64,000 bases of DNA, from NCBI RefSeq assembly GCF_019396385.1, contig NZ_JAHKRN010000010.1, positions 124,001 through 188,000 of the forward strand, in the 5' to 3' direction. A program made the translations under genes and the position numbers. Each line of letters begins with the position of its first letter. The stretch's first letter is position 1. Below, in pieces: positions 1 to 7,395 of the stretch. This DNA is from Nonomuraea harbinensis. Its GTDB lineage: Bacteria > Actinomycetota > Actinomycetes > Streptosporangiales > Streptosporangiaceae. The notes under the pieces are model-generated. The model was not told where the DNA came from and searched no databases. It was given only the letters and a program-made list of their open reading frames with translations.

Positions 1-585
1 CTGGAGGCGGCCGGGGAGGCCGGGGACGGCGAGGAGGCCATCGCCGCCGCCCGCGCCCTGCGCCCCGACGTCGTGCTGCTCGACATCCAGATGCCGAACC
101 TGGACGGCCTGGCCGCCGCCCGCCGCATCCTCACCGCCGCCGATCCGCCCAAAGTGATCATGATGACCACCTTCGGCAGCGACGAGAACCTCTACGCGGC
201 GCTGCGCGCGGGCGTCAGCGGGTTCATGCTCAAGACCTCGCCGCCCGAGCAGCTCGTCGCCGCCATCCGGGCCGCCGCCGCAGGTGACGCGCTCATCGAC
301 CCGGCGGTCACCACCCGGCTCATCTCCGCCTTCGCCGGGCACACCGACCCGGCCTCGCCGCCCGCGCTGGCCGGGCTCACCGACGCCCAGCTCGACGTGC
401 TGAAGCTGGTGGCGCGCGGGCTCACGAACCGGCAGATCGGCCAGACGCTGGCCATGCCGGAGCCGGAGGTGCAGGGGACGGTGCGGACGCTGCTCGACAA
501 CCTGGGGTTGTTCGAGCGGGCGCAGCTCGTGGTCGCGGCCTACGAGTCCGGCCTGGTGACCCCGGGAAGCATCGCAGCGAAGTAG
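1..585 (+). CDS. NarL/LuxR-family response regulator, 5' end outside window
   Basis: The frame is open from base 1, so the N-terminus is missing. The visible 194 residues start inside the receiver domain. The phospho-acceptor Asp lies in LLDIQMP (visible codon 28) and the conserved Lys in FMLKTSPPEQ (codon 78). A LuxR-type helix-turn-helix occupies roughly codons 124-185 (LTDAQLDVLKLVARGLTN). The recognition part, PEPEVQGTVRTLLDNLGL, departs from the usual pattern in which EATVKTHV precedes the last helix. The protein resembles the response regulator at 58650-59309 closely (shared PPKVI.TTF, SPPEQL, AYESG.V.PG). A partner sensor kinase probably lies just outside the window; this is inferred from family habit. 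Confidence 0.9.
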   Translation: MEAAGEAGDGEEAIAAARALRPDVVLLDIQMPNLDGLAAARRILTAADPPKVIMMTTFGSDENLYAALRAGVSGFMLKTSPPEQLVAAIRAAAAGDALIDPAVTTRLISAFAGHTDPASPPALAGLTDAQLDVLKLVARGLTNRQIGQTLAMPEPEVQGTVRTLLDNLGLFERAQLVVAAYESGLVTPGSIAAK

Positions 586-638
586 GCCGATTTATCGTCA
601 TTTTGAGGCTAAAAATAACCCCGTACTAGGCTGGGGCC

Positions 639-2408
639 GTGGCACAACTGCGTATCGCCCTGGCCCAGACGAACCCGACCGTAGGCGACCTGGACGGCAA
701 CGCCGACAAGCTCGTGGCGTGGACCCGCCGGGCCGCCGACCGCGGCGCACACCTGGCCGTGTTCACCGAGATGTTCCTCACCGGCTACCCCGTCGAGGAC
801 CTCGTGCTGCGCACCTCCTTCGTGGACGCCAGCATCGCCGCGATCGAGGAGGTGGCGCTCCGGCTCGACCGCGAGGGCCTCGGCGACCTGCCGGTGGTGG
901 TCGGCTACGTCGACCGGGCCGGCCTGGCCCCCCGGGTCGGCCAGCCCAAGGGCGCCCCGCTCGACGCCGCCGCCCTGCTCCACCGCGGCCGGGTGGTGGC
1001 CCGCACCGCCAAGCACCACCTGCCGAACTACGGGGTGTTCGACGAGTACCGCTACTTCGTCCGCGGCGACCGGCTGCCGATCTTCCGGCTGCACGGGGTC
1101 GACGTCGCCGTGGCGGTCTGCGAGGACCTCTGGCAGGACGGCGGCCCGGTCGCCGTGGTCGGCCAGGCGGGAGCGGGCCTGCTCGTGGTGCCGAACGCCT
1201 CCCCGTACGAGAAGGAGAAGGACGACATCCGCCTGGAGCTGTGCGCGCGCAGGGCGCGCGAGGCCGGCAGCGCGCTGGTCTACGTCAACCAGGTCGGCGG
1301 GCAGGACGAGCTGGTCTTCGACGGCGACTCGCTGGTGGTGGACGCCCGCGGCGAGCTGGTCGCGCGGGCCGCCCAGTTCCGTGAGGAACTGCTGGTCTGC
1401 GACCTCGACCTGCCGGTCTCGTCCGCCGGGACCGGTTCCTTCCCGTACGACGCCGGCGACGGCACCACCATCACCGTGGACCGGCTGGTGCTGTCGGACG
1501 ACCCGCTTCCCGCGTACGAGCCGGAGCCCCCGAGCGTGGCCGAGCCGCTGGACACGGTCGCCGAGGTCTACGAGGCGCTGGTGCTGTCGGTGCGCGACTA
1601 CGTGGCCAAGAACGGGTTCGAGTCGGTCATCCTCGGGCTGTCGGGCGGCATCGACTCCGCCCTGACGGCCACCATCGCCGCCGACGCCATCGGCCCGTCG
1701 CGGGTGCACGTGGTGCTCATGCCCTCCCGCTACTCCTCCGAGCACTCGCTGTCGGACGCCCAGGACCTGGTACGGCGGCAGGGCCTGCGGGCGCAGGTGG
1801 TGCCCATCGCGGAGATCGTGACCTCGTTCGAGAAGGAGATCGAGCTGTCCGGCCTGGCCTCCGAGAACCTCCAGGCCCGGGTGCGCGGCATGATCCTCAT
1901 GGGCCTGTCGAACCAGCACGGCCACCTGGTGCTCACCACCGGGAACAAGAGCGAGCTGGCCACCGGCTACTCCACGCTCTACGGCGACTCGGCGGGCGGG
2001 TTCGCGCCGATCAAGGACGTGCCGAAGCTCATGGTGTGGGAGCTGTCCAGGTGGCGCAACGCCGGTGGCGACCCGTCGTTCCGGCTCCAGGTGGACGAGC
2101 CGATCCCGCCGAACTCCATCACCAAGGAGCCCAGCGCCGAGCTCCGCCCCGACCAGCGCGACACCGACTCCCTTCCCCCGTACGAGGTCCTGGACAAGCT
2201 GCTGGACGACTACGTCGAGAAGGACATGGGCTCCCGGGAGCTCATCGCCGCCGGGCACGATCCGGCGCTGGTCGCCCGCGTCATCCGGCTGGTGGACCTG
2301 GCCGAGTACAAGCGCCGCCAGTATCCGCCGGGTCCCAAGATCACCCCGAAGAACTTCGGCCGCGACCGGCGTCTCCCCATCACCAACCGCTGGCGCGAGA
2401 CCACGTAG
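639..2408 (+). CDS. nadE: Glutamine-dependent NAD+ synthetase
   Basis: Makes NAD+ from nicotinic acid adenine dinucleotide, ATP and glutamine in the cytosol, the last step of NAD synthesis. The 589-residue protein has the two expected domains. The N-terminal nitrilase-type amidase carries the Glu-Lys-Cys triad at E44 (FTEMFLTGYP), K125 (TAKHHLPNYG) and C161 (AVCEDLW). The C-terminal ATP-pyrophosphatase synthetase has the P-loop SGGIDSA near residue 334. The start is GTG, shortly after a G-rich stretch that may act as a weak ribosome site. Transcription ends at a strong hairpin just after the stop. The gene stands alone between a response regulator and a convergent secreted-protein gene. Confidence 0.97.
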   Translation: MAQLRIALAQTNPTVGDLDGNADKLVAWTRRAADRGAHLAVFTEMFLTGYPVEDLVLRTSFVDASIAAIEEVALRLDREGLGDLPVVVGYVDRAGLAPRVGQPKGAPLDAAALLHRGRVVARTAKHHLPNYGVFDEYRYFVRGDRLPIFRLHGVDVAVAVCEDLWQDGGPVAVVGQAGAGLLVVPNASPYEKEKDDIRLELCARRAREAGSALVYVNQVGGQDELVFDGDSLVVDARGELVARAAQFREELLVCDLDLPVSSAGTGSFPYDAGDGTTITVDRLVLSDDPLPAYEPEPPSVAEPLDTVAEVYEALVLSVRDYVAKNGFESVILGLSGGIDSALTATIAADAIGPSRVHVVLMPSRYSSEHSLSDAQDLVRRQGLRAQVVPIAEIVTSFEKEIELSGLASENLQARVRGMILMGLSNQHGHLVLTTGNKSELATGYSTLYGDSAGGFAPIKDVPKLMVWELSRWRNAGGDPSFRLQVDEPIPPNSITKEPSAELRPDQRDTDSLPPYEVLDKLLDDYVEKDMGSRELIAAGHDPALVARVIRLVDLAEYKRRQYPPGPKITPKNFGRDRRLPITNRWRETT

Positions 2409-2422
2409 GCCTTTTCCCCTGC

Positions 2423-2452
2423 GGAAAGGCCCGCCGCGCGGCGGGCCTTTCC
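2423..2452. terminator. Bidirectional intrinsic terminator
   Basis: A perfect 15+15 base inverted repeat (arm GGAAAGGCCCGCCGC) begins 14 bases after the nadE stop and ends 9 bases before the stop of the convergent secreted-protein gene. It can terminate both transcripts. No long T-tract follows, which is normal in high-GC actinobacteria. Confidence 0.85.
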
Positions 2453-2461
2453 ATCAGGGGA

Positions 2462-2881
2462 TCAGCCGCAGTGCACGTTGTTGAGCTCGAGGATCGTCCA
2501 GGCGGGGACGGTCGCGCTGACGTCGATGCACTGGCCGGGCGCCGAGACGTACACCGGGCCGGCGTAGTACTTGTAGTTACCCGCGTCGGTGTCCGCCCCG
2601 CTGCCGTCACCTCTTGAGATCGTGACGTGCTTCCAGCTGGTGGTGCCGTCGTACTGACCGTAGCCGTAGGTCAGGGCGCAGTTCTTTCCGGTGCTGGAGC
2701 TGTAGTACACCTCCAGCGTGCCCGTGCGGGTGCCGTTCTTGGAGACCGCGTAGACGCCGACCCGGGAGTAGCTGCTGCCGCAGGGTCCGGCGGCGCCGGC
2801 CGGGGCCGCGCCCGCCACCAGCGTGGTCGTCGCGGCCAGGGCCGTGCCGGCCAGGAGGGTCGCCAGCTTACGTGTGCGCAC
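2462..2881 (-). CDS. Secreted protein resembling spore-associated protein A
   Basis: This 139-residue protein begins with a classical Sec signal peptide (RTRK, hydrophobic core to about residue 25, AxA-type cleavage near residues 28-31). The mature part has four cysteines, enough for two disulfides, and motifs such as TLEVYYSS, KNCALTYGYG and GNYKYYAGPVYV. From memory these match actinomycete spore-associated protein A (SapA-like) proteins, which are exported and of unknown activity. The GTG start has an AAGGA ribosome site a few bases upstream. The gene is monocistronic and ends at a shared terminator. Family assignment is by eye. Confidence 0.75.
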   Translation of the reverse strand: MRTRKLATLLAGTALAATTTLVAGAAPAGAAGPCGSSYSRVGVYAVSKNGTRTGTLEVYYSSSTGKNCALTYGYGQYDGTTSWKHVTISRGDGSGADTDAGNYKYYAGPVYVSAPGQCIDVSATVPAWTILELNNVHCG

Positions 2882-2989
2882 GAATATCCTTTCGATCTTC
2901 CGTCGGGAAGTTGTCAGGATGGCACTGACTCACGGTTGCCGCCCGCGTGTCGCCCCCGATGTGACGGTTGACACATGTCCTCCCGGCCG

Positions 2990-4270
2990 TCAGGCCAGGA
3001 GGAGGGTGAGGCCGCCGAGGGTGTAGCAGAGCATGAGGACGAACAGCGGGATCTGGCCCGCCACCGCCTTGGCCGGGGGAAGCAGCCGGACCGAGCGGTC
3101 GTGGGCCGCGACCACGCCCGCCACGTGACCGGCGATGATGGCCAGCACCTGCACGGTGGCGATCACCGGGGGCGACACCAGGTCCGGGTTCACCTCCGCG
3201 TCCAGCCCCAGTGACAGGATGACCGCGCGCTGGCCCTCGATGACCAGGAGCGAGAAGTAGTGCGCGATCAGGTAGCCGATGGCGATCGGGACCAGGGAGT
3301 GGGCGAAGCGGGGGGCCAGGTCGCGGGCGCCGCCGATCCGGCCGGCCAGCCACAGGCAGGCTCCGTACAGGAGGGCGACGGCGGCGATGGCGGCGAGCAG
3401 TCCGGCGGTGCCGAGGCCGGCGCGGCCGAGCGGGCCTGACTGGAGGGCGTCCACCCAGGCGGGGGTGGTGGAGAAGCCGTCGTAGCCGGTGCTGCCGAGG
3501 AGCACGCACACGGTGGCGACCAGGCCGGGGGCGGGCCGGATGGCGTCGAGGCCGTCGAAGGGGCCGCGCAGCACGAGGGTGCCGTCGGCGCGGCGGCCGA
3601 TGGGGGCGAGCTGGCCGGCCAGGGTGGAGTACACCTCGAACGGGTCGCCGCGTTCCAGCCATCCGTGCCCGTACACGAGGGTTCCGGTCGTCTGCGCGGC
3701 CGCGTACAGGGTGAGGAAGGCGAGGAGGGTGGGCGGGGCGGCGGGTTCGGGGGCGACGAGCTCCATCCAGGTGAAGGCGAGCAGGCCGAGGGCGGCGGGC
3801 CAGTAGCCGAGGCGCGGCGGGAGCGGGCGGCGGGGGCGGTCGGGCAGCAGGCGGAACGGGTTGAGCAGCCGCCACACCGGGCCGAACAGCAGCGACGCGG
3901 GGATCAGGCCGACCCAGAAGAGCACATAGACCAGGTACGCGCCGGCGTTCCCGGCTTCGGGGCCGAGCAGCAGCCAGCCGACGGTGTAGGCGGCGGCGAC
4001 CAGGGTGAGGACGCGGAGCGGTCGGGCGGGGAGGCGGAGGTTCAAAGTCACGCCGGCGCGGTCGCCGCGGAAGCGGGAGTCGGCCCAGAGCAGGCCGAGC
4101 GCCAGGAAGGACACGACGAGGGCGGCGAGCGCCCCGGCGTAGGCGTAGAAGAGCGGGATCGGCAGGTCGGCGCGGTCGCCGACGCCGTGCGCGATCAGGA
4201 CTTCCCCTCGCCGGGCGACATCCAGATACCCCGCCCCCCAAGGCGCTGTCCCGTGCGGGAGCGCCGTCAT
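2990..4270 (-). CDS. Polytopic membrane protein, third gene of the beta-helix/cupredoxin operon
   Basis: A 426-residue protein with about ten hydrophobic segments. Most of it is membrane, with short loops. The conserved-looking features are a GSTGYDGFSTTPAW loop in the middle and AHYFSLLVIEGQRA further on. I do not recognise the family. Its ATG overlaps the stop of the upstream cupredoxin-like lipoprotein gene by four bases (ATGA), which implies translational coupling. The in-frame open sequence continues upstream, but the ATG at the overlap is the sensible start. Given its partners (a periplasmic-type cupredoxin fold and a membrane-anchored beta-helix protein), a role in metal handling or cell-surface redox chemistry is possible but unproven. 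Confidence 0.8.
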   Translation of the reverse strand: MTALPHGTAPWGAGYLDVARRGEVLIAHGVGDRADLPIPLFYAYAGALAALVVSFLALGLLWADSRFRGDRAGVTLNLRLPARPLRVLTLVAAAYTVGWLLLGPEAGNAGAYLVYVLFWVGLIPASLLFGPVWRLLNPFRLLPDRPRRPLPPRLGYWPAALGLLAFTWMELVAPEPAAPPTLLAFLTLYAAAQTTGTLVYGHGWLERGDPFEVYSTLAGQLAPIGRRADGTLVLRGPFDGLDAIRPAPGLVATVCVLLGSTGYDGFSTTPAWVDALQSGPLGRAGLGTAGLLAAIAAVALLYGACLWLAGRIGGARDLAPRFAHSLVPIAIGYLIAHYFSLLVIEGQRAVILSLGLDAEVNPDLVSPPVIATVQVLAIIAGHVAGVVAAHDRSVRLLPPAKAVAGQIPLFVLMLCYTLGGLTLLLA

Positions 4271-4656
4271 CGGACCGCCACCTGGACGAGGACCAGGTGG
4301 CTGTTGTGGGTCTCCACCTCGAACACCCCGGTCATGTCCGCCACGAACCGCACGGTGGCCGGTTCGCCGGGTCGCAGGGCCGCTTCGACGTCGTAGCCGT
4401 GCACGTGCAGCTCGTCGGGGACGTCGCTGGTGACGGTGATGCTGACGGTCTGGCCGCGGGCCGCCTCCAGCCAGCCGGACGGGGGCCGGACGCGGCCCGC
4501 CTCGACGGTGATCTCGGCGTGCGCCTCCCCCGGCACGGGCGCGGCGGTGGCGACCTCGTGACTGTTCCCCGGCCTGTGATGGGTGTCCGAGAGCGGCCCG
4601 CATCCCGCCGTCGCGACCACGGCGATCAGGACCGCGCAGACGCCGCGACCCCTCAC
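4267..4656 (-). CDS. Cupredoxin-like lipoprotein
   Basis: A 129-residue exported protein. A short signal segment ends at a weak lipobox (ATAGC, Cys19), so it is probably lipid-anchored outside the membrane. The remainder is a beta-sandwich of cupredoxin type: TVEAGRVRPPSGWLEAARGQ, DELHVHGYD, then FEVETHNSHLVLVQV. Several His residues sit where copper ligands usually fall. No Cys is present in the C-terminal ligand loop, so a classical type-1 copper site is unlikely. The GTG start overlaps the upstream beta-helix gene stop by four bases (GTGA), and the stop overlaps the next gene in the same way. A frame reading through to 6768 exists, but the overlap start is far more plausible. Confidence 0.8.
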   Translation of the reverse strand: MRGRGVCAVLIAVVATAGCGPLSDTHHRPGNSHEVATAAPVPGEAHAEITVEAGRVRPPSGWLEAARGQTVSITVTSDVPDELHVHGYDVEAALRPGEPATVRFVADMTGVFEVETHNSHLVLVQVAVR

Positions 4657-6749
4657 GCGACGGCCTCCGTGTCTCCGGGGGTCTTCTCCTCCGTACGGGT
4701 GCGGCGCGGGGCGAGGTGGACCACGGCCCAGAGGACCCAGACGCCCGTCAGCAAGCCGCGGATCCAGCCCGGTCCGAGCGGGATGAGGGGGATGAGCCCG
4801 ACCATCCGGTCGTAGGCGTCCGCCACGGTCAGCAGCCCGAGCACGATCGTGAACCAGGCGAACGCCCCCGGCCGCAGCGCCGCGCCCAGGCAGATCGACC
4901 ACCCGGCCACGAGCAGCAGCGCCACCCCCGTCAGGTACGGGTCGTCCATGGCGGCCGCGACCACGTCCAGCGCCAGCCCGGTCAGCCCCACGACCGACCC
5001 GGCGGAGACGAGGCGCAGCCGCCGCTCCCCCGCCTCGCCCACGCCCGGCGGCACCCCGTTCCCTCCGGGGGTGCCGCGGCGGCGCCTGGCCGCGCGGTGC
5101 GCCCGTACCCAGAACAGGACCGCGACCAGCCCGAGGACGAGCGAGCCGCCCAGGGCGAGCTGGGTCTCCACCCGGCCGAGTCCGGAGGCGCCGAACCAGT
5201 CGCAGCCGGCCGGCAGGCGGGCCTGGGCGGCGTTGAAGTCGGAGCAGAGGAACAGTTTGGCGATCTTGACGGGTTCGGCGAGGAGCCGGTCGGAGCCGCC
5301 CGACAGCTCGGGCGCCCGTGCGCCGCAGCGGGGCAGCGCGGCGGGGGTGGTCAGCGCGACGCCGGGCTGCCAGCAGTTGCCGGTGCCCTGACCGTCCCAC
5401 CACACGTCCCTGCCGTTGGGCCGCCGCTCGCCGGTGGGCGCGACGCCGAGCACGTTGGCCTCGAACCGGTTGTGGTTGGAGGTGTCGGCCTGTTTGGCCA
5501 GGTCGCCCTCGCCGCGGATGAACGCGGGGACGCCGAAGAGCTGGAAGGCGGCGCCGCGGTTGTTCCACAGGTGGTTGTTCCTGAACACGTTGTGGTTGCC
5601 GCCCGCGACGATGATGCCGGTGCCGGGCGGTACGCCCACCTGGGGGCAGACGACGCCCTGCTCGTAGCCGCGTTCGGCGGGCGGGCGGGAGCAGGTGCCG
5701 TCGCGGGTGAAGCGGTAGTAGTCGCGGTTGTTGTCGTAGATCTTGTTGTTCTCGAACAGCGCGTGGTTCTGCGGCAGGCCGGGGTGGTCGGGCCAGAGGC
5801 TGTCCATCGTGGCGCCGACCATGTTGTCGTAGAACTCGTTGTCGTGCGCCCATACGGAGTCGCCCGCGGTGCCGGAGTAGCCGAGGGCGTTGTCGTGGCT
5901 CTTGCAGCGGCGGATCTCGATGGCGTAGCGGGGGACGTCGTGGCCGCGGCCGTCGTTGATGTTCGAGGCGCTGCCGGGGTAGAGGCCGCCGTCGCCGTTG
6001 CCGTACGACTCGCAGTCGGTGTAGAGGCCGTGGTCGCTGGCGAAGGTGAGGAACCCGTACTCGTCGTTCCAGCGGGTGAGGACGCGGTCGATGACGAATC
6101 CGTCGGTTTCGAGCACGTACAGGGAGTTGAAGGTGGTGCGCTGGGCGGTGAGGTTGCGGAAGTAGATCCCGTTCGTGCGGTCGGCCCTGATGGCGTTCAG
6201 CTTGCGGTACTCGGCGTCGACGATCACGTCGAGGGGGCCGGCGCCGGTGCCCTCGATCTGCAGGTTCTCCTTGCCGAGGATGGCGACCAGGTTCTGGTTG
6301 TGCGGGCACAGGACCTGCTGCTCGTAGGAGAGGATCTGGTAGCCCCAGTCCGACCAGCGGGCGGGGAGCCGGGCGCACTCGCCGGTGGGCGGGGCCTGGC
6401 TCGGCTCCTCGCGGTAGAGGCCGGGCAGGATCGCGATCGTCATGCCCGGCTCGTCGACCCGGTCGACCGCCTCCTGGAGATGCCTGACCCCGTTCTCCTG
6501 GCAGTCGGCGAACAGGCGGAGGTTGCGTTCCCTCAGGTCCGCGGGGAAGCCCGCGACGCGCCGCTCGAAGTCGGCCCGGTCGGTCTTGCAGACCAGCAGG
6601 TCGGGATCCTCGGTGCGCAGCACGGGGACGCTGCCGGACCCGTCGGGGAACGTGACCGGCCGTTCCTCGTGCGCCAGCGCCGCGCCGGCGGGCGCCAGCA
6701 GGGCCAGGGCGAGCGCGGCGAGCACCGTGATCCTGCGTAAGGGACGCAT
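4653..6749 (-). CDS. Secreted right-handed parallel beta-helix protein with C-terminal membrane segments
   Basis: A 698-residue protein with a Sec signal peptide (RPLRR, hydrophobic stretch, ALAHEE). A long region of short parallel-helix-type repeats follows, rich in Asn and in IYDNN / NNKIYDNN / NHNVFRNNH strings. This is the look of right-handed beta-helix (NosD/pectate-lyase-like) folds. The last 180 residues contain about five hydrophobic segments after residue 515, so the beta-helix would sit outside and be held in the membrane. The ATG start is the first gene of a three-gene overlapping operon. A possible iron box lies immediately upstream of the ATG. No catalytic set is obvious, so a structural or binding role is as likely as an enzymatic one. 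Confidence 0.8.
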   Translation of the reverse strand: MRPLRRITVLAALALALLAPAGAALAHEERPVTFPDGSGSVPVLRTEDPDLLVCKTDRADFERRVAGFPADLRERNLRLFADCQENGVRHLQEAVDRVDEPGMTIAILPGLYREEPSQAPPTGECARLPARWSDWGYQILSYEQQVLCPHNQNLVAILGKENLQIEGTGAGPLDVIVDAEYRKLNAIRADRTNGIYFRNLTAQRTTFNSLYVLETDGFVIDRVLTRWNDEYGFLTFASDHGLYTDCESYGNGDGGLYPGSASNINDGRGHDVPRYAIEIRRCKSHDNALGYSGTAGDSVWAHDNEFYDNMVGATMDSLWPDHPGLPQNHALFENNKIYDNNRDYYRFTRDGTCSRPPAERGYEQGVVCPQVGVPPGTGIIVAGGNHNVFRNNHLWNNRGAAFQLFGVPAFIRGEGDLAKQADTSNHNRFEANVLGVAPTGERRPNGRDVWWDGQGTGNCWQPGVALTTPAALPRCGARAPELSGGSDRLLAEPVKIAKLFLCSDFNAAQARLPAGCDWFGASGLGRVETQLALGGSLVLGLVAVLFWVRAHRAARRRRGTPGGNGVPPGVGEAGERRLRLVSAGSVVGLTGLALDVVAAAMDDPYLTGVALLLVAGWSICLGAALRPGAFAWFTIVLGLLTVADAYDRMVGLIPLIPLGPGWIRGLLTGVWVLWAVVHLAPRRTRTEEKTPGDTEAVA

Positions 6750-6760
6750 GATCGCGAGAG

Positions 6761-6779
6761 TAGAGCAAGGCTCACCTTG
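6761..6779 (-). promoter_or_regulatory. Possible DtxR/IdeR-type iron box
   Basis: The plus strand reads TAGAGCAAGGCTCACCTTG. The ten-base core AGGCTCACCT equals the 3' half of the actinomycete DmdR/IdeR iron-box consensus as I remember it (TTAGGTTAGGCTCACCTAA). About 12 of 19 positions agree, and the left half is weak. It lies 12-30 bases before the ATG of the beta-helix gene, a normal position for a repressor site. Confidence 0.35.
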
Positions 6780-6788
6780 TGCCTACCC

Positions 6789-7388
6789 CTAGCGGCGTGA
6801 GACGAGCCCTTCCAGAGCGTGGTCGACGACGCGCTCGGCCAGGTCTTCGGGCAGGTCGCCCTCGGGGCCCCACTTGCTGAACCAGATCATGGCGCCCGAC
6901 AGCAGCGCCATGCCCAGCTCCACGTCCAGGTCGGGGCGGAGCTCACCGTTGGCGACGCCGCGGCCGAGCACCCGCCTCATGGCCACCCGCCTCGGCTCCA
7001 GCGCCAGCTTGAAGAACCGCTCGCTGACGCGCTTGGACCGGTCGGTCTCGCCCATCGCGACGTTCATCACACAGCGGGCCCGCCGCTGACCGGCCTCGCG
7101 GCGGACGACGTCGAGCAGGGCGATGAGGTCGTCGCGCACCGACTCGCCCGCCAGCGGCGGGAGCGGCTCGCGGAGCGTCGCCAGCGCGTCGACGACCAGG
7201 TCCTCCTTGTTGGCCCAGCGCCGGTAGATCGTGGTCTTGCCCACGCCCGCGCGGGACGCGATCGCCTCGATCGACAGCTCGGCGACGCCCATGCCCTCGG
7301 CGATCAGGTCGAGGGTGGCCTCGATGATCGCCTTCTCGGCCTTCTCGCTGCGCGGGCGGCCCGCCCGGGCCTGGTGCTGGGTGGTCAT
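6789..7388 (-). CDS. TetR-family repressor of the adjacent DHA2 exporter
   Basis: A 199-residue regulator. The N-terminal helix-turn-helix lies at about residues 38-66 (IEAIASRAGVGKTTIYRRWANKE), followed by an all-helical ligand-binding domain. It starts 7 bases after the stop of the MFS exporter at 7396-8946, so the two are one operon with the exporter first. The operator array at 8963-9034, upstream of the exporter, is its likely target. The TetR would then repress the exporter and itself together. The ligand is unknown. Confidence 0.9.
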   Translation of the reverse strand: MTTQHQARAGRPRSEKAEKAIIEATLDLIAEGMGVAELSIEAIASRAGVGKTTIYRRWANKEDLVVDALATLREPLPPLAGESVRDDLIALLDVVRREAGQRRARCVMNVAMGETDRSKRVSERFFKLALEPRRVAMRRVLGRGVANGELRPDLDVELGMALLSGAMIWFSKWGPEGDLPEDLAERVVDHALEGLVSRR

Positions 7389-7395
7389 GTCGATC

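Noticed and set aside
609..2258. Long open frame on the minus strand opposite nadE
   Set aside because: It is low-complexity Arg/Val/Gly-rich sequence with no motif, lying across a full, well-conserved nadE. High GC makes such antisense frames common.
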